A stretch of DNA of 64,000 nt from Aurantimonas marina (GCF_017183135.1 NZ_JADDXW010000005.1:124001-188000), one strand, 5' to 3'. Positions 25,989-37,404 are shown, counted from the stretch's first letter. The notes: generated by a model not told the origin, from the sequence alone. Program-made: numbers and translations.

Positions 25989-27203
25989 ATGGATGAGACA
26001 GATTTCGCGCAGATCGGAATGGGTGGCCTGGGGCGCGCCGTCTATGCTGTGCGGCCGGAACGTTCGCGTGGCAGGCTCTTCGTCGAGCCCTCAAGCCCCA
26101 CCCGAACACCCTACCAGCGTGACCGCGACCGAATCGTCCACTCCACGGCGTTTCGTCGGCTGAGCCACAAGACGCAGGTTTTCGTCGCCGATGAGGGCGA
26201 CCATTTCCGCACCCGGCTGACCCATACGATCGAGGTGTCGCAGATCGCCCGCGCCTTTGCCCGCGCGCTGCGGCTCGATGAGGATTTGACCGAGGCGATC
26301 GCGCTGGTTCACGATTTCGGCCATACGCCCTTTGGCCATGCTGGCGAGCGAGCGCTTGATCGCCGGATGCGGGCCTATGGCGGCTTCGACCACAACGCCC
26401 AGTCGCTCAGGGTCGTCACGGCGCTCGAACGTCGTTATGCCGAATTCGACGGGCTGAACCTTGCATGGGAAACGCTCGAAGGGCTGGTCAAGCACAACGG
26501 CCCGCTGGTGGGGCCGAACGCTCCGAAGCCAGCGCCGGTGCCCAAGCCGATCGCCGATTTCGACGCGCTGTTTCCGCTCGATCTCGGCGGTTTCGCGAGC
26601 CTCGAGGCGCAGGCGGCGGCGATCTCCGACGACATCGCCTATAACACCCACGATCTGGACGATGGGTTGCGGGCCGGTCTCATCGACATTGCCGATCTGG
26701 GTGAACTGGAACTGGCGGGATCGATCCTCGACGATGTCCAGGCAGCCTATCCCGGGCTCGACCATGGCCGAATGGCGCACGAAATCCTGCGCCGCCATAT
26801 CACGCGGATGGTCGAGGACGTGATCGGAACCACGCTCGCGGGCATTGCGGATCTCGCGCCGGCCGATGTCGATGCGGTGCGCGCGGCCGAGCGGCCGCTC
26901 GTGGCCTTTTCGCTGTCGATGGACCGGGCGGTGAAGCAGACCAGGGAGTTTCTGTTCCAGCGCGTCTACCGCAACGATCACGTCATGCGCGTCATGCAGA
27001 CTGCCGAGGGTATCGTCGAGGATCTGTTCGCGCTTCTGTTCGAACGACCTGACCTGATGCCGGGCGAGTGGAGCCGAAATGTTGACCGTCTACCGGAGGA
27101 GAAGCGCGCGCGCCGGGTCGCGGATTATTTGTCCGGGATGACCGACACATACGCCTTGAGCGCGCATCGGCGCCTGTTTGACGCGACGCCGCAATTGCGT
27201 TAG
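25989..27203 (+). CDS. dgt: Deoxyguanosine triphosphate triphosphohydrolase-like protein
   Basis: The 404-residue HD-domain protein hydrolyses dNTPs to nucleoside and triphosphate. It has [21 protein letters not shown], then [11 protein letters not shown] (metal His) and [16 protein letters not shown] (HD pair), plus [15 protein letters not shown]. The start at 25989 gives the family N-terminus ([16 protein letters not shown]); the longer open frame would run back through the divergent erpA. It is followed by argS after about 100 bases, the usual rhizobial order. Confidence 0.93.
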   Translation: MDETDFAQIGMGGLGRAVYAVRPERSRGRLFVEPSSPTRTPYQRDRDRIVHSTAFRRLSHKTQVFVADEGDHFRTRLTHTIEVSQIARAFARALRLDEDLTEAIALVHDFGHTPFGHAGERALDRRMRAYGGFDHNAQSLRVVTALERRYAEFDGLNLAWETLEGLVKHNGPLVGPNAPKPAPVPKPIADFDALFPLDLGGFASLEAQAAAISDDIAYNTHDLDDGLRAGLIDIADLGELELAGSILDDVQAAYPGLDHGRMAHEILRRHITRMVEDVIGTTLAGIADLAPADVDAVRAAERPLVAFSLSMDRAVKQTREFLFQRVYRNDHVMRVMQTAEGIVEDLFALLFERPDLMPGEWSRNVDRLPEEKRARRVADYLSGMTDTYALSAHRRLFDATPQLR

Positions 27204-27307
27204 CCGGCCATTCCTCTTTACACAGCAGACGGTAAGACGTCCGGACCGCGAATGCAGTCACCGGGCGCGCGGCCATGTCGGCCCGCCGGAACCAGTCGAG
27301 GCCAAGC

Positions 27308-29059
27308 ATGAACATCTTCGCCGATTTCGAAGATCGGGTGAGAAAAGCAGTGGAAGCGATTCTGTCGGAACGCGAAAACGCTTTGCCCGACCTGTCGCGG
27401 GTCACGGTCGAGCCGCCGCGCGACGCAAGCCATGGCGATCTTGCCACCAATGCGGCGATGGTCCTGGCCAAGCCCCTCGGCGTCAAGCCGCGCGGGTTGG
27501 CGACTGAGATCGCGGCGCGTCTCGTCCGCGATCCGGACGTCGCGACCGCCGAGGTCGCCGGACCGGGCTTTATCAATCTCAGGCTGGAGCCGGGGTTCTG
27601 GACTGGGCACCTGGCGGCCATTCTGAAGGCCGGCGGCGATTACGGGCGGGGACGGCGCACAGGCCATAAGGTCAATGTCGAATATGTCTCGGCCAACCCG
27701 ACCGGTCCCATGCATGTCGGCCATTGCCGCGGCGCCGTGGTCGGCGACACCATCGCCAACATCATGGCTTTTGCCGGCGACACCGTCACGCGCGAATACT
27801 ACATCAACGACGCCGGCGAGCAGGTGAACGTGCTCGCCCGGTCCGCCTTCTTGCGCTACCGCGAGGCGCTGGGCGAGACGATCGGCGAGATCCCGGCGGG
27901 ATTGTATCCTGGCGAGTATCTCACGCCGGTCGGCGAAGCCTTGAAGGCCGAATTCTCGGACCGGTTGTTGGCGATGGACGAGGCCGAGTGGCTGCCGCTC
28001 GTCCGCGACCGCGCCATCGACGCGATGATGGCGATGATCCGGGACGATCTGAAACTGCTCGGCATCGAACATGAGGAGTTCTTTTCCGAGCGAACGCTTC
28101 ATGCCGACAATGGCGGAAAGATCGCCTCGGCGATCGATGATCTGCGGGCCAAGGGCTACATCTACCAAGGCGCCTTGCCACCACCCAAGGGGCAGGCGCC
28201 GGAGGATTGGGAGGACCGCGAGCAGACCTTGCTTCGCTCCACGGAGGTCGGCGACGATCAGGACCGGCCGTTGGTGAAGTCCGACGGCCGCTACACCTAT
28301 TTCGCCGCCGACGTCGCCTATTTCCGCGAAAAGTTCGAGCGCGGCTTCGAGGAGATGGTCTACATTCTGGGCGCCGACCACGGCGGCTACGTCAAGCGCC
28401 TGGAGGCGGTCGCGAAAGCGATTTCCGGCGGAACGGCTGAGATCGACGTGGTGTTGTGCCAGCTCGTGAAGCTGTTCCGCGACGGTGAGCCGGTGCGCAT
28501 GTCGAAGCGCTCGGGCGACTTCGTGACGCTCGCCGAAGTGGTCGAGGAGGTCGGCCGCGACCCGGTGCGTTTCATGATGCTGTTTAGAAAGAGCGACGCG
28601 CCGCTCGACTTCGATTTCCAGAAGGTGACCGAGCAGTCCAAGGACAACCCGGTCTTCTACGTGCAGTATGCCCACGCCCGCTCGGCGGCGATCTTTCGCC
28701 AGGCGGCGGAGGTCGGCGTACAGCTCCCCGATTTCCCGAGGCTCGATGCTAGCGTTCTCGTGGGACTTTCGGATGAGGGTGAGCTAGCGCTGATCCGCAA
28801 GCTGGCGGAGTTTCCGCGGCTCGTCAAAGCCGCGGCTGAGGCGAAGGAACCACACCGCCTGGCCTTTTATCTCTACGATCTCGCCTCGGCTTTCCACAGC
28901 CAGTACAATCGCGGCAAGGACTTTCCGGCCTTACGCTTTGTTAACTCTGAGGACGGCATGATAACGCAAGCGCGACTGGCGCTGGTCAAGGCTGTAGCGG
29001 TTGTTCTCCAAACCGGACTCGGCTTGATTGGTGCCGACGCACCGGAAGAAATGCGCTGA
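27308..29059 (+). CDS. argS: Arginyl-tRNA synthetase
   Basis: The 583-residue class I synthetase has the N-terminal Add1 domain ([18 protein letters not shown]), the HIGH motif as [16 protein letters not shown], the KMSKS-like loop [10 protein letters not shown] and a C-terminal DALR anticodon domain ([17 protein letters not shown]). Start at 27308 follows a GAGGCCAAGC stretch and matches homologues. Confidence 0.96.
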   Translation: MNIFADFEDRVRKAVEAILSERENALPDLSRVTVEPPRDASHGDLATNAAMVLAKPLGVKPRGLATEIAARLVRDPDVATAEVAGPGFINLRLEPGFWTGHLAAILKAGGDYGRGRRTGHKVNVEYVSANPTGPMHVGHCRGAVVGDTIANIMAFAGDTVTREYYINDAGEQVNVLARSAFLRYREALGETIGEIPAGLYPGEYLTPVGEALKAEFSDRLLAMDEAEWLPLVRDRAIDAMMAMIRDDLKLLGIEHEEFFSERTLHADNGGKIASAIDDLRAKGYIYQGALPPPKGQAPEDWEDREQTLLRSTEVGDDQDRPLVKSDGRYTYFAADVAYFREKFERGFEEMVYILGADHGGYVKRLEAVAKAISGGTAEIDVVLCQLVKLFRDGEPVRMSKRSGDFVTLAEVVEEVGRDPVRFMMLFRKSDAPLDFDFQKVTEQSKDNPVFYVQYAHARSAAIFRQAAEVGVQLPDFPRLDASVLVGLSDEGELALIRKLAEFPRLVKAAAEAKEPHRLAFYLYDLASAFHSQYNRGKDFPALRFVNSEDGMITQARLALVKAVAVVLQTGLGLIGADAPEEMR

Positions 29060-29143
29060 TTCATCACGCTTTGGTCAAGTTCCTCTCCTAGCGGTTGATG
29101 ACAGGGGCCGGCAGCCTCCGGAATGAGGGGAAGGGCAGGGGAT

Positions 29144-31048
29144 ATGTCGATGGCGGATACGACGAGTTCCAATCAGTGGAGCGATCAGCAGGTCGACAAT
29201 ATCGAGGATGATCCTTTCGCCGAACTGTCACGGCTGATCGATGAGCCATGGGGCTTGGAGCCGGTCATTGACCGGCCGGACCTGATGGACGCGGCGCCGC
29301 AAGGTGGTGAAAATCCCGTGTTCCTGGGCGATGAGGGTGGCGTCTCCGCACCCGAGGCCTCCGAAGCGCTGGGCCGTCCGGCCGATGAGGCGGCGAATTC
29401 GCTCGGTGTCGACGTGGAAGACCTGGTCGGCGCACTCGATGCGGAATTGAGCGTATCATTCCTGGAGGAAGAAGCGCGCGAATCGACGCAGCACTTCGGC
29501 CAGCCCGCCGCCGCTATTTCCGATCCGGAAGTCATCGCGCCGCAGGCGGCGAATTGGGGTGTGGGAGCCAGCGCTAGCGCTTTGGCGATGCAGCCGATCG
29601 ATGCGGTGCCGGTCAGCGACCTGGAGATCGCGTTGCGCGGTCTCTCGGCGCCGGTCAACCCGCGCGAAATCGGTTTGCAGCACAGTGAAGCCTTTGCACC
29701 GGCGCGTCACGATACGTCGCCGGCGCCGGACGTCGCCGACAAGCCCTTCGACGATTTCGACGAATTGATCGCCAGCGAACTCGCCGCGATGAATCCGGCG
29801 CCTCGGGCGGTCGCGGCGACGCCTACCCCAGTCGAAGGGGCGGGCGCTAACGCTGGCGCGCCCACGGGTCACGCAGCTGCGCCGGCCCTGCATTCGAAGG
29901 CAGGCGAGGATGCTCCCGCCGCCAAGGTGCCCGTCGCCAAGGTGGCAGGCCGGCCTGCCGTCGCGGATACGATTTCACCCGCATTCGCACCGGCTACGGC
30001 AAGCCGGGTCCGCTTTTCGCCCCGCATGTCCAGCCTCGCCGCCAGCGTTCTGGCGATCACCGTAGTTGGTGCCGCGACGGCCTATTGGGTCTCGGGCGAT
30101 GTTGCCGGGGGCTCGGGCGATCTGCTGATTGTGCGGGCCGATACCGATCCGGTCAAAGTGGCTCCGAAGGATCCCGGCGGCCGGGCGATCCCGAACCAGA
30201 ACAAGGCGGTCTACGAACGCGTGCAAAGCGCCGACGCCGACATCGTCCCGGCGCAGCAGACCCTCGTCACGGCAGCCGAGGAGCCGGTCGATCTTCCTGG
30301 CGTCGATCTGAACCCGATCAGCAGTGCGCGCGCAGCGGAGCCGGTGCGGATCGCCGATGCCGCCAATGACGGCTCGCCGATCGCGGTGCTGACGCCCCGC
30401 CGCGTGCGCACCATGACGGTTCGACCGGATGGAACGCTCGTCATGGCTGATACGGTTCCCGAGACCTCCATGGACGATATGCGCGGCAATGGGGCGGCGC
30501 TGATCGAAGTGTCATCCCGGTCGGTGGTTCCCGGTGAGAATGCCGCGCCATCGGCTGCCGAGGCGAACGCCAGCGTTCTCGGTCAGTCGTCGTCGGGTGT
30601 GCCGGTGCCGGCCTTGCGACCGGGAAGCGACAATGCCGCCCCGGTCAGGGTTGCGGCGGTAGCGACGCCGGAACCGATCTCGGATGCGGGCGGCTCGACC
30701 GCCGTTGCCGCGGTGAAGACAACATCGCCTGAGACGGTGGGATCGATCGCAGCCGCTCTCGCCGCGACGCCGGCCCCTGTTTCCGCAGCCCAGACGCCGG
30801 TCGCCGACGGCTATTTCGTGCAGATATCATCGCAGCCGAACGAGGCCGCCGCCAAGCAGACGTCGCAGACGCTCGGGCAGCGCTATGCCGAGGTTATCGG
30901 CCAGCGTGATCTCGTGATCCAGTCGGCGGACATCCCCGGTAAGGGGACCTACTATCGCGTGCGGATCGCCACCGGCTCGAAGGCCGAGGCATCGACCCTA
31001 TGCACCGAGTTGAAATCAGCCGGCGGCAGCTGCTTCGTGGCGCGCTGA
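29144..31048 (+). CDS. SPOR-domain cell-envelope protein
   Basis: The 634-residue protein has a long acidic, Ala/Pro-rich N-terminal half in the cytoplasm, one transmembrane helix near residues 295-317 (SLAASVLAITVVGAATAYWV), a low-complexity periplasmic linker and a C-terminal SPOR domain (GYFVQISSQPNEAAAKQTSQ, YRVRIATGSKAEASTLCTEL). SPOR domains bind denuded glycan strands at the septum. It stands between argS and nagZ, the conserved rhizobial position. AGGGG precedes ATG 29144; ATG 29150 is an equally possible start. Confidence 0.88.
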   Translation: MSMADTTSSNQWSDQQVDNIEDDPFAELSRLIDEPWGLEPVIDRPDLMDAAPQGGENPVFLGDEGGVSAPEASEALGRPADEAANSLGVDVEDLVGALDAELSVSFLEEEARESTQHFGQPAAAISDPEVIAPQAANWGVGASASALAMQPIDAVPVSDLEIALRGLSAPVNPREIGLQHSEAFAPARHDTSPAPDVADKPFDDFDELIASELAAMNPAPRAVAATPTPVEGAGANAGAPTGHAAAPALHSKAGEDAPAAKVPVAKVAGRPAVADTISPAFAPATASRVRFSPRMSSLAASVLAITVVGAATAYWVSGDVAGGSGDLLIVRADTDPVKVAPKDPGGRAIPNQNKAVYERVQSADADIVPAQQTLVTAAEEPVDLPGVDLNPISSARAAEPVRIADAANDGSPIAVLTPRRVRTMTVRPDGTLVMADTVPETSMDDMRGNGAALIEVSSRSVVPGENAAPSAAEANASVLGQSSSGVPVPALRPGSDNAAPVRVAAVATPEPISDAGGSTAVAAVKTTSPETVGSIAAALAATPAPVSAAQTPVADGYFVQISSQPNEAAAKQTSQTLGQRYAEVIGQRDLVIQSADIPGKGTYYRVRIATGSKAEASTLCTELKSAGGSCFVAR

Positions 31049-31167
31049 GCGCCAGCGCTGTCACGCTTGTCGGCGGGGCGTCCAGCCCGGCCACTTTTAC
31101 CCATGACCATATCGAAGGACGGATCGGCCGCACAGCCGCGCCGTCCGCTCTTGCATCGGAGATACGG

Positions 31168-32190
31168 ATGAGCGGATCGAAGGCCTGGATCGCCGCCCCG
31201 GCGGCGCCTCGACTGAGCGCGGACGAGCGCAGGTTCTTCGCCGACGAGCGCCCGTGGGGTTTTATCCTCTTTGCGCGAAATGTCTCGGAGGCATCCCAGC
31301 TTGAGGATCTGGTCGCGGAACTGATCGAGCTTGGCGGCCGAGCTACAACGCCGATCTTCATCGATCAGGAGGGCGGGCGGATTCAGCGGTTGAAGCCGCC
31401 GCTCGCGCCACAATATCCGCCGGCGGCCACGATCGGAGAGGTTTATGCCTCCGATCCGGAGGCCGGGCAACGGGCCGCCTGGCTGCAAGGCCGCCTGCTT
31501 GCCGATGACCTGATGGCCTACGGCATCAACGCCGATTGCATTCCATGCATCGACGTGCCGACGACAGATGCGCACTCGGTGATCGGCGATCGTGCCTATG
31601 CGACGAATCCGGAAGCGGTGGCGACGCTTGGCGGGGCCGCCGCAGACGGCCTTCTCGCCGGTGGCGTGTTGCCGGTGATGAAGCATATTCCCGGCCACGG
31701 CCGCGGCAATGCCGACAGCCACCTCGCGCTGCCGGTGGTCGCGACGCCGCGCGACGAGTTGTCACGCACCGATTTCGCCCCATTCCAAGCGCTTCGGACA
31801 CTGCCGGCGGCGATGACCGCGCACATCCTCTACAGCGCCATCGATCCGGCCCATCCGGCGACCTTGTCGGCGACGGTCATCGAAAGCGTTATCCGCGAGG
31901 AGATCGGGTTCGACGGACTGTTGATGAGCGATGACATCTCGATGAAGGCGCTAGTGGGCGATCTGACTGAACTCAGCCGCAGGGCCCTCGAAGCCGGCTG
32001 CGACGTGGTCCTTCATTGCAATGGCGATTTCGACGAAATGCGAAAAGTAGCGCGTGCGGCGCGGCCGTTGTCTGGCGACGCGGAGCGGCGTGCCGAAGAT
32101 GCCGAATCGGCCATTTCGGCCCGCGCGGCGAGCGGCGAAATGCCGGCGCTGCGAGCCGAATACGACGAATTGGTGGGCGCGTCTGTCTGA
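31168..32190 (+). CDS. nagZ: Beta-N-acetylhexosaminidase NagZ
   Basis: The 340-residue family-3 glycosidase removes GlcNAc from anhydromuropeptides in peptidoglycan recycling. The catalytic His/Asp loop KHIPGHGRGNADSH and the nucleophile motif LMSDDISM are present, with WGFILFARN and FIDQEGGRIQRL. The start at 31168 has GGAG six bases before it and gives the usual cytoplasmic length. The frame, however, is open back to an ATG at 31000, overlapping the SPOR gene, and that extension carries a twin-arginine-like signal (ISRRQLLRGALSASAVTLVG). Which start is used decides where the enzyme works; see findings. Confidence 0.9.
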   Translation: MSGSKAWIAAPAAPRLSADERRFFADERPWGFILFARNVSEASQLEDLVAELIELGGRATTPIFIDQEGGRIQRLKPPLAPQYPPAATIGEVYASDPEAGQRAAWLQGRLLADDLMAYGINADCIPCIDVPTTDAHSVIGDRAYATNPEAVATLGGAAADGLLAGGVLPVMKHIPGHGRGNADSHLALPVVATPRDELSRTDFAPFQALRTLPAAMTAHILYSAIDPAHPATLSATVIESVIREEIGFDGLLMSDDISMKALVGDLTELSRRALEAGCDVVLHCNGDFDEMRKVARAARPLSGDAERRAEDAESAISARAASGEMPALRAEYDELVGASV

Positions 32191-32428
32191 CGCGGCATCA
32201 CCGCGGTCGCCGCAATTCTAGGGCGGAGACCTTACCACAAAAGAGAATCGATCCCGCATATGAATCGGATCGGATCGATCCTATTTGAGCGGAATATGGG
32301 CGGCAAACGTCGTGAGCGTGTCGGGTTGACCGTCCAACGCAGTTGCCGTTCCAGTGGCGAGCGGGTACCGAGGTCGCGAATTGGCGGGCCTCAAGGCTTC
32401 GCCGGCGAACCGACGGACAGGCCGAAGC

Positions 32429-33553
32429 GTGCAGGACCACCAGAGCACAGCCACCGCTCCATCGACGAAGGGCTCCGGACGCACCAGTGCCGGCGTCAGC
32501 TTCGCCGCGCGCCTGGTGTTCGAGGACGTTGTCCACACCGTTGGCTCGACTACGATCCTGTCGGGAATCAGCCTGACGGCCGAGCCTGGCGAAATTCTCT
32601 GTCTGCTCGGGCCGTCCGGTTCCGGCAAGACGACGATGCTGCGTATCGCCGCTGGAATCGAGCGTCAGACCGCCGGCCGCCTGGTGCTCAACGGTCAGGA
32701 GATCGCCGGTCCCAATGCGTTCGTGCCGCCGGAAAAACGCGGCATCGGCCTGATGTTTCAGGATTTCGCTCTGTTCCCGCACATGAGCATCGCTGAGAAT
32801 GTCCGCTTCGGCCTGACGGCGCTTTCCGGCGCGGCGGCGAAGAAGGAGGCGATGGTGGCGCTCGAGCGGGTAGGGCTCGCCGACGTTGCCCGCCAATACC
32901 CGCACACCCTGTCCGGCGGCGAGCAGCAGCGGGTTGCGCTGGCGCGGGCACTGACTCCGCGGCCGACGGTTCTGTTGATGGACGAACCGTTTTCCGGTCT
33001 CGACAGCCGTCTCAAGGACGTGGTGCGGACCGACACACTGCAAATTCTGCGTGAAAGCCGGGCGACGGCGATCATCGTGACTCACGATGCCGAGGAGGCG
33101 ATGCGGATGGGCGACCGAATTGCGCTTCTGCGCGATGGTCGGCTTGTGCAGGTGGGGACCGCCGCGGAACTCTACAGCCGCCCGGCCGATCTTTTCACGG
33201 CCGGCTTTTTTTCCGAGCTCAACGTCATCGACGGGGAAGTACGCGGCGGCCGCGTCGTCACGGCGCTGGGTCCGGTCGCGGATTCGCCTTTGTCCGACGG
33301 TACGCCGATGACAGTGGCGTTGCGCCTCATGGGCTTGCGCCTGGAGGAGCAGACCAGCGGCGTCCTCGGGCGTATCGTCGCCCGCCGTTTCCTCGGCGGC
33401 GTCGACCTTATGACCGTTGCGATCGAGGGGCTCGATTATCCGCTCCGATCGCGCATGCGCGCCAGAATCGTACCAGACGGTAAACGCGATGTCGTTGTTT
33501 CCGTTGATTTGCAAGACGTTATCGTGTTTGAAAAGATCCCAGATCATCGTTAG
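32429..33553 (+). CDS. ABC transporter ATP-binding protein (FbpC/PotA type)
   Basis: The ~374-residue protein has a complete ABC ATPase domain: Walker [13 protein letters not shown]-loop [12 protein letters not shown], signature [15 protein letters not shown], Walker [13 protein letters not shown] and H-loop [10 protein letters not shown], followed by a TOBE-like C-terminal domain. This is the iron(III)/spermidine/sulfate importer class. No permease or binding-protein gene is adjacent. GTG at 32429 with GGACAGG before it is my preferred start; another GTG at 32354 has no site. It lies between nagZ and tatA, where related genomes usually have scpA and scpB. Confidence 0.85.
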   Translation: MQDHQSTATAPSTKGSGRTSAGVSFAARLVFEDVVHTVGSTTILSGISLTAEPGEILCLLGPSGSGKTTMLRIAAGIERQTAGRLVLNGQEIAGPNAFVPPEKRGIGLMFQDFALFPHMSIAENVRFGLTALSGAAAKKEAMVALERVGLADVARQYPHTLSGGEQQRVALARALTPRPTVLLMDEPFSGLDSRLKDVVRTDTLQILRESRATAIIVTHDAEEAMRMGDRIALLRDGRLVQVGTAAELYSRPADLFTAGFFSELNVIDGEVRGGRVVTALGPVADSPLSDGTPMTVALRLMGLRLEEQTSGVLGRIVARRFLGGVDLMTVAIEGLDYPLRSRMRARIVPDGKRDVVVSVDLQDVIVFEKIPDHR

Positions 33554-33597
33554 CTTGGCGGGAGCGAACGGCTCACGCGTTCCATGGAGAATTTGTT

Positions 33598-33840
33598 ATG
33601 GGTAGCTTCAGCATTTGGCATTGGCTCATCGTCCTTGCGGTCGTGCTGCTCCTGTTCGGTCGCGGTAAGATTCCCGAGTTGATGGGCGACGTCGCCAAGG
33701 GCATCAAGAGCTTCAAGAAGGGCATGTCGGACGAGGACGCGGAAAAGACTGAGGCCACCGCGCAGGAGCGCCGGACTCTCGATCACAACGAGGCCGACGT
33801 GGTACGGCACGACGTGGCGACGAAGAAGACGGTCAACTGA
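33598..33840 (+). CDS. tatA: Sec-independent translocase subunit TatA
   Basis: The 80-residue protein has one N-terminal transmembrane helix ([16 protein letters not shown]), the [12 protein letters not shown] hinge and the amphipathic helix ([11 protein letters not shown]), then a charged tail. TatA forms the pore-like assembly for folded twin-arginine substrates. It starts tatABC. Confidence 0.95.
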   Translation: MGSFSIWHWLIVLAVVLLLFGRGKIPELMGDVAKGIKSFKKGMSDEDAEKTEATAQERRTLDHNEADVVRHDVATKKTVN

Positions 33841-33926
33841 TCGTCTGATCGCCCTGCCGTCTGGCGACCGAGCCATGTTCGTGCCCGCTCGCCATTTTTC
33901 CTGGTTGTCGCTCTCGAGGCCTTGCG

Positions 33927-34502
33927 ATGTTTGATATTGGTTGGGCCGAACTGATGATGGTCGCCGTGATCCTTGTGGTCGTGGTTGGCCCCAAAGACCT
34001 GCCACGCATGCTGCGCACCTTCGGGCGCACGACCAAGCAGTTGCGCTCGATGGCCGGGGACTTTCGCCGGCAGTTTGACGACGCGTTGCGCGAAGCCGAA
34101 CTCGACGATGTGCGTTCGACGGTGAGCGATATTCGCAAGCTCGATCCCACGAAGGACGTGCGCGCGGCGATGAACCCGATGAAGGCGGTCGGGGATGAGA
34201 TTCGATCGTCGCTCAAGGCAGCGGCCAGCGCGCCGGAACCAAAGCTCCCAAGCTCGACGGCCGACGCGAATACGGACAAGCCTGACAAGATCGGCGCGAC
34301 CGCGAAAGGCGGTGGTTCCTCGGCAACGCCGGCGCCAGCCGCAAGTGCGACGCCGGCCGCTGCCTCCGGAAACGGAAAGGCTGCCCCCGTCAAGCGTGCG
34401 ACAAAAGCCAAGCCGGCCGTCAAGGCCAAGCCTGCTGCCAAGGCCAAGGTTCCACCCAAGGCCAAGCCCACGGCGAAAAAGACAACCGAGGACGTCGCGT
34501 GA
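33927..34502 (+). CDS. tatB: Sec-independent translocase subunit TatB
   Basis: The 191-residue protein starts with MFDIGWAELMMVAVILVVVVG-type membrane helix, the PKDLPRMLRTFGR hinge and an amphipathic helix. The C-terminal half is a long Ala/Lys/Pro-rich tail (repeated AKPA/KAKP units), longer than in E. coli but usual in rhizobia. TatB with TatC recognises twin-arginine signals. Its stop overlaps the GTG of tatC. Confidence 0.94.
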   Translation: MFDIGWAELMMVAVILVVVVGPKDLPRMLRTFGRTTKQLRSMAGDFRRQFDDALREAELDDVRSTVSDIRKLDPTKDVRAAMNPMKAVGDEIRSSLKAAASAPEPKLPSSTADANTDKPDKIGATAKGGGSSATPAPAASATPAAASGNGKAAPVKRATKAKPAVKAKPAAKAKVPPKAKPTAKKTTEDVA

Positions 34503-35305
34503 CACGCACTGACAGCGATATCGACGCCTCTTCGGCACCACTGATCGATCATCTCATCGAATTGCGGACCCGACTGATCTGGAGCATTGCCGGATTCCTG
34601 GTGGCGTTCATCTTCTGCTTCTTTTTCGCCAAGCAGATCTTCAATTTCCTGGTCGTGCCGTATCAGACGGCCACGATCTGGGCCGGGATCGACGACCGTC
34701 AGGTCGAACTGATCTACACTGCGCCGCAGGAATTCTTTTTTACCCAGGTCAAGATCGCTGCCTTCGGCGGCTTCTTCATCGCGTTCCCGCTGATCGCGGC
34801 ACAGATCTACAAGTTCGTGGCGCCCGGCCTTTACAAGGAGGAGAGGGGAGCGTTCCTGCCGTTTCTGGTGGCCACACCGCTCCTGTTCCTGCTAGGCGCG
34901 GCGCTGGTCTATTACTTCTTCACCCCGATGGTCATGTGGTTCTTCCTGTCGATGGAGCAGTCTGGCACCAAGGAGGGGCAGGCGGCCATTCAATTGCTGC
35001 CACGGGTTTCGGAATATCTGTCGCTGATCATGACGCTGATCTTCGCGTTCGGTCTGGTGTTCCAGCTTCCGGTCGTCGCCACCTTGCTGGTCAGAGCCGG
35101 CATCACCTCAGCCGAGGGTCTCGCCTCGAAACGAAAATACGCCATCGTGCTGGCGTTCATCGCGGCGGCGATTTTGACGCCCCCCGATCCGATGTCGCAG
35201 ATCGGTCTTGCCCTGCCGACGATCCTTCTCTACGAGGTGTCGATCTTTGCGGCGCGGATGATCGAGAAAAAGCGGGCTGAAAAACTCGGCGCGAACGAGA
35301 CGTAA
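34499..35305 (+). CDS. tatC: Sec-independent translocase subunit TatC
   Basis: The 268-residue protein has six membrane segments and the TatC signatures LIDHLIELRTRLI near the N-terminus and GLVFQLPVVATLL. It starts with GTG, overlapping the tatB stop by four bases (GTGA). It binds the twin-arginine motif of substrates. serS follows after about 60 bases. Confidence 0.96.
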   Translation: MTRTDSDIDASSAPLIDHLIELRTRLIWSIAGFLVAFIFCFFFAKQIFNFLVVPYQTATIWAGIDDRQVELIYTAPQEFFFTQVKIAAFGGFFIAFPLIAAQIYKFVAPGLYKEERGAFLPFLVATPLLFLLGAALVYYFFTPMVMWFFLSMEQSGTKEGQAAIQLLPRVSEYLSLIMTLIFAFGLVFQLPVVATLLVRAGITSAEGLASKRKYAIVLAFIAAAILTPPDPMSQIGLALPTILLYEVSIFAARMIEKKRAEKLGANET

Positions 35306-35365
35306 GACCGAACGCGACGTCTTGGAACCGTATCCCGTCGCATATCGGTCGGGAACGGGGATTAC

Positions 35366-36649
35366 ATGCTCGACATCAGATGGATACGCGAGAATCCGGA
35401 AAAACTGGATGATGCGCTTGCGCGCCGCGGCGCCGCGCCCGCATCCGCCGAACTCATCCGGCTCGACGAGACGCGTCGCGAACATCTAACCCGGCTTCAA
35501 CAGCTTCAGGGCCGGCGCAACGACGCCTCGAAGGCCATTGGCAAGGCCAAGGGCTCGGGCGATGCCGGCAAGGCCGACGAACTCATCCGCGAGGTGGCCG
35601 AGATCAAGGCGGCGATCCAGGAGGGCGAGGAGACCGAGCGGCGTATCGACCAGTCCCTCGAAGACGCGCTGGCGCGCATTCCGAACCTGCCGGCCGACGA
35701 TGTTCCGGCTGGCCTGGACGAGAGCGCCAATGTGGAGATTCGCCGGGTTGGCGACAGGCCTGACTTCGGCTTCGAGCCGAGGGAGCATGACGAGCTCGGC
35801 GAAGCGCTGGGCATGATGGATTTTGAACAGGCCGCGAAGATTTCTGGTGCGCGCTTCACGATCCTGCGCGGCAGTCTGGCCCGTCTTGAACGGGCGCTCG
35901 GGCAATTCATGCTTGATCTTCATACCGGCGAGCACGGTTACGAGGAGGTGGCGACACCGTTGCTGGTGCGCGACGAGGCGCTGTTCGGTACCGGCCAGCT
36001 GCCGAAATTTTCCGAAGACCTCTTCCATACGACCGCCGGGCAATGGCTGATCCCGACCGCCGAGGTGCCGTTGACCAATCTCGTGCGGGAACAGGTTCTC
36101 AACGCGGCCGATCTTCCGATGCGGGTGACAGCGCTGACGCCCTGTTTTCGCTCTGAAGCAGGCTCGGCCGGACGCGATACGCGCGGCATGTTGCGCCAGC
36201 ATCAGTTCTATAAGGTCGAGCTGGTATCGATCACGGCTCCCGAGACATCCGTCGAGGAGCACGAGCGCATGACGGCCTCAGCCGAGGAGGTGCTGAAACG
36301 CCTCGGCCTGTCATACCGCGTCGTCACGCTGTGCGCCGGCGACATGGGGTTCTCGGCGCGCAAGACCTACGATATCGAGGTCTGGCTGCCGGGGCAGGGC
36401 GCCTATCGCGAAATTTCCAGCTGCTCGGTCTGCGGTGACTTCCAGGCGCGGCGCATGGGCGTCCGCTACCGTCAGGACGGCGAGAAATCCCCCCGCTTCG
36501 TCCACACGCTGAACGGCTCCGGTGTCGCCCTCGGGCGCGCCCTGATCGCCGTGATGGAGAACTATCAGAACGCCGATGGAAGCATCACCATGCCCGAAGT
36601 GCTCCGACCCTATATGGGCGGGATCGAACGGATCGAGAGGCCGGCCTGA
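35366..36649 (+). CDS. serS: Seryl-tRNA synthetase
   Basis: The 427-residue class II synthetase has the N-terminal coiled-coil arm ([20 protein letters not shown]) that holds the long variable arm of tRNA-Ser, motif 2 [20 protein letters not shown] and motif 3 [18 protein letters not shown]. Its TGA shares one base with the surE start (TGATG), so the two are coupled. Confidence 0.96.
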   Translation: MLDIRWIRENPEKLDDALARRGAAPASAELIRLDETRREHLTRLQQLQGRRNDASKAIGKAKGSGDAGKADELIREVAEIKAAIQEGEETERRIDQSLEDALARIPNLPADDVPAGLDESANVEIRRVGDRPDFGFEPREHDELGEALGMMDFEQAAKISGARFTILRGSLARLERALGQFMLDLHTGEHGYEEVATPLLVRDEALFGTGQLPKFSEDLFHTTAGQWLIPTAEVPLTNLVREQVLNAADLPMRVTALTPCFRSEAGSAGRDTRGMLRQHQFYKVELVSITAPETSVEEHERMTASAEEVLKRLGLSYRVVTLCAGDMGFSARKTYDIEVWLPGQGAYREISSCSVCGDFQARRMGVRYRQDGEKSPRFVHTLNGSGVALGRALIAVMENYQNADGSITMPEVLRPYMGGIERIERPA

Positions 36650-37404
36650 TGCGACTCCTGCTCACCAATGACGATGGCATTCACGCCGAGGGCCTCCAAG
36701 TCCTGGAACGGATTGCCCGAACGCTGAGCGACGATGTCTGGGTCGTCGCGCCCGAGACCGACCAGAGCGGCCTGTCGCACTCGCTGACGCTTTCCTCACC
36801 CCTGCGTTTGCGCAAGATCTCGGAAAAGCGGTTCGCGCTGTCGGGCACGCCGACCGACTGCGTCATCATGGCAGTCAAGCGGCTGATGGAGTCGCCACCG
36901 GACATGGTGCTGTCGGGGGTCAATGCTGGCCAGAACATTTGCGACGACGTTACTTATTCGGGCACGGTGGCCGGCGCCATGGAGGGCACGATGCTCGGGC
37001 TGAAGTCGGTGGCGCTAAGTCAGCAATTTACCCGTGGCAGCGACCGGGAGGCTCTATGGGAGACGGCCGAAAAGCATGCCCCGGCCGTCCTCGAAGCGCT
37101 TGCCGGCTATGAAATTCCGGCTGGCCATCTCGTCAATATCAACTTTCCGGCTGTGCCCGCTGGTGCGGTCACCGGTGTGGAGGTCACCCGCCAGGGCAAG
37201 CTCGACTATTCCCTCGGCATGGAAGAGCGGCGCGACGGCCGGGGCTTTCCGTATTTCTGGCTGACCTTCGGTCGCCAGGCGGGGGAGGAAGTCGAGAGTT
37301 CCGATATCGCCGCTTTGTCGGCCGGACGGATTTCGGTGACACCGCTGCATCTCGATCTGACCGCTCATGCGCTGCGAGAGGGTCTTGGAGACCTGTTCCG
37401 GTGA
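36649..37404 (+). CDS. surE: 5'/3'-nucleotidase SurE
   Basis: The 251-residue metal-dependent phosphatase has [13 protein letters not shown] with the two metal-binding aspartates, [11 protein letters not shown], and [21 protein letters not shown]. SurE removes phosphate from nucleoside monophosphates and helps survival in stationary phase. It overlaps pcm by four bases, the usual surE-pcm pairing. Confidence 0.95.
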   Translation: MRLLLTNDDGIHAEGLQVLERIARTLSDDVWVVAPETDQSGLSHSLTLSSPLRLRKISEKRFALSGTPTDCVIMAVKRLMESPPDMVLSGVNAGQNICDDVTYSGTVAGAMEGTMLGLKSVALSQQFTRGSDREALWETAEKHAPAVLEALAGYEIPAGHLVNINFPAVPAGAVTGVEVTRQGKLDYSLGMEERRDGRGFPYFWLTFGRQAGEEVESSDIAALSAGRISVTPLHLDLTAHALREGLGDLFR

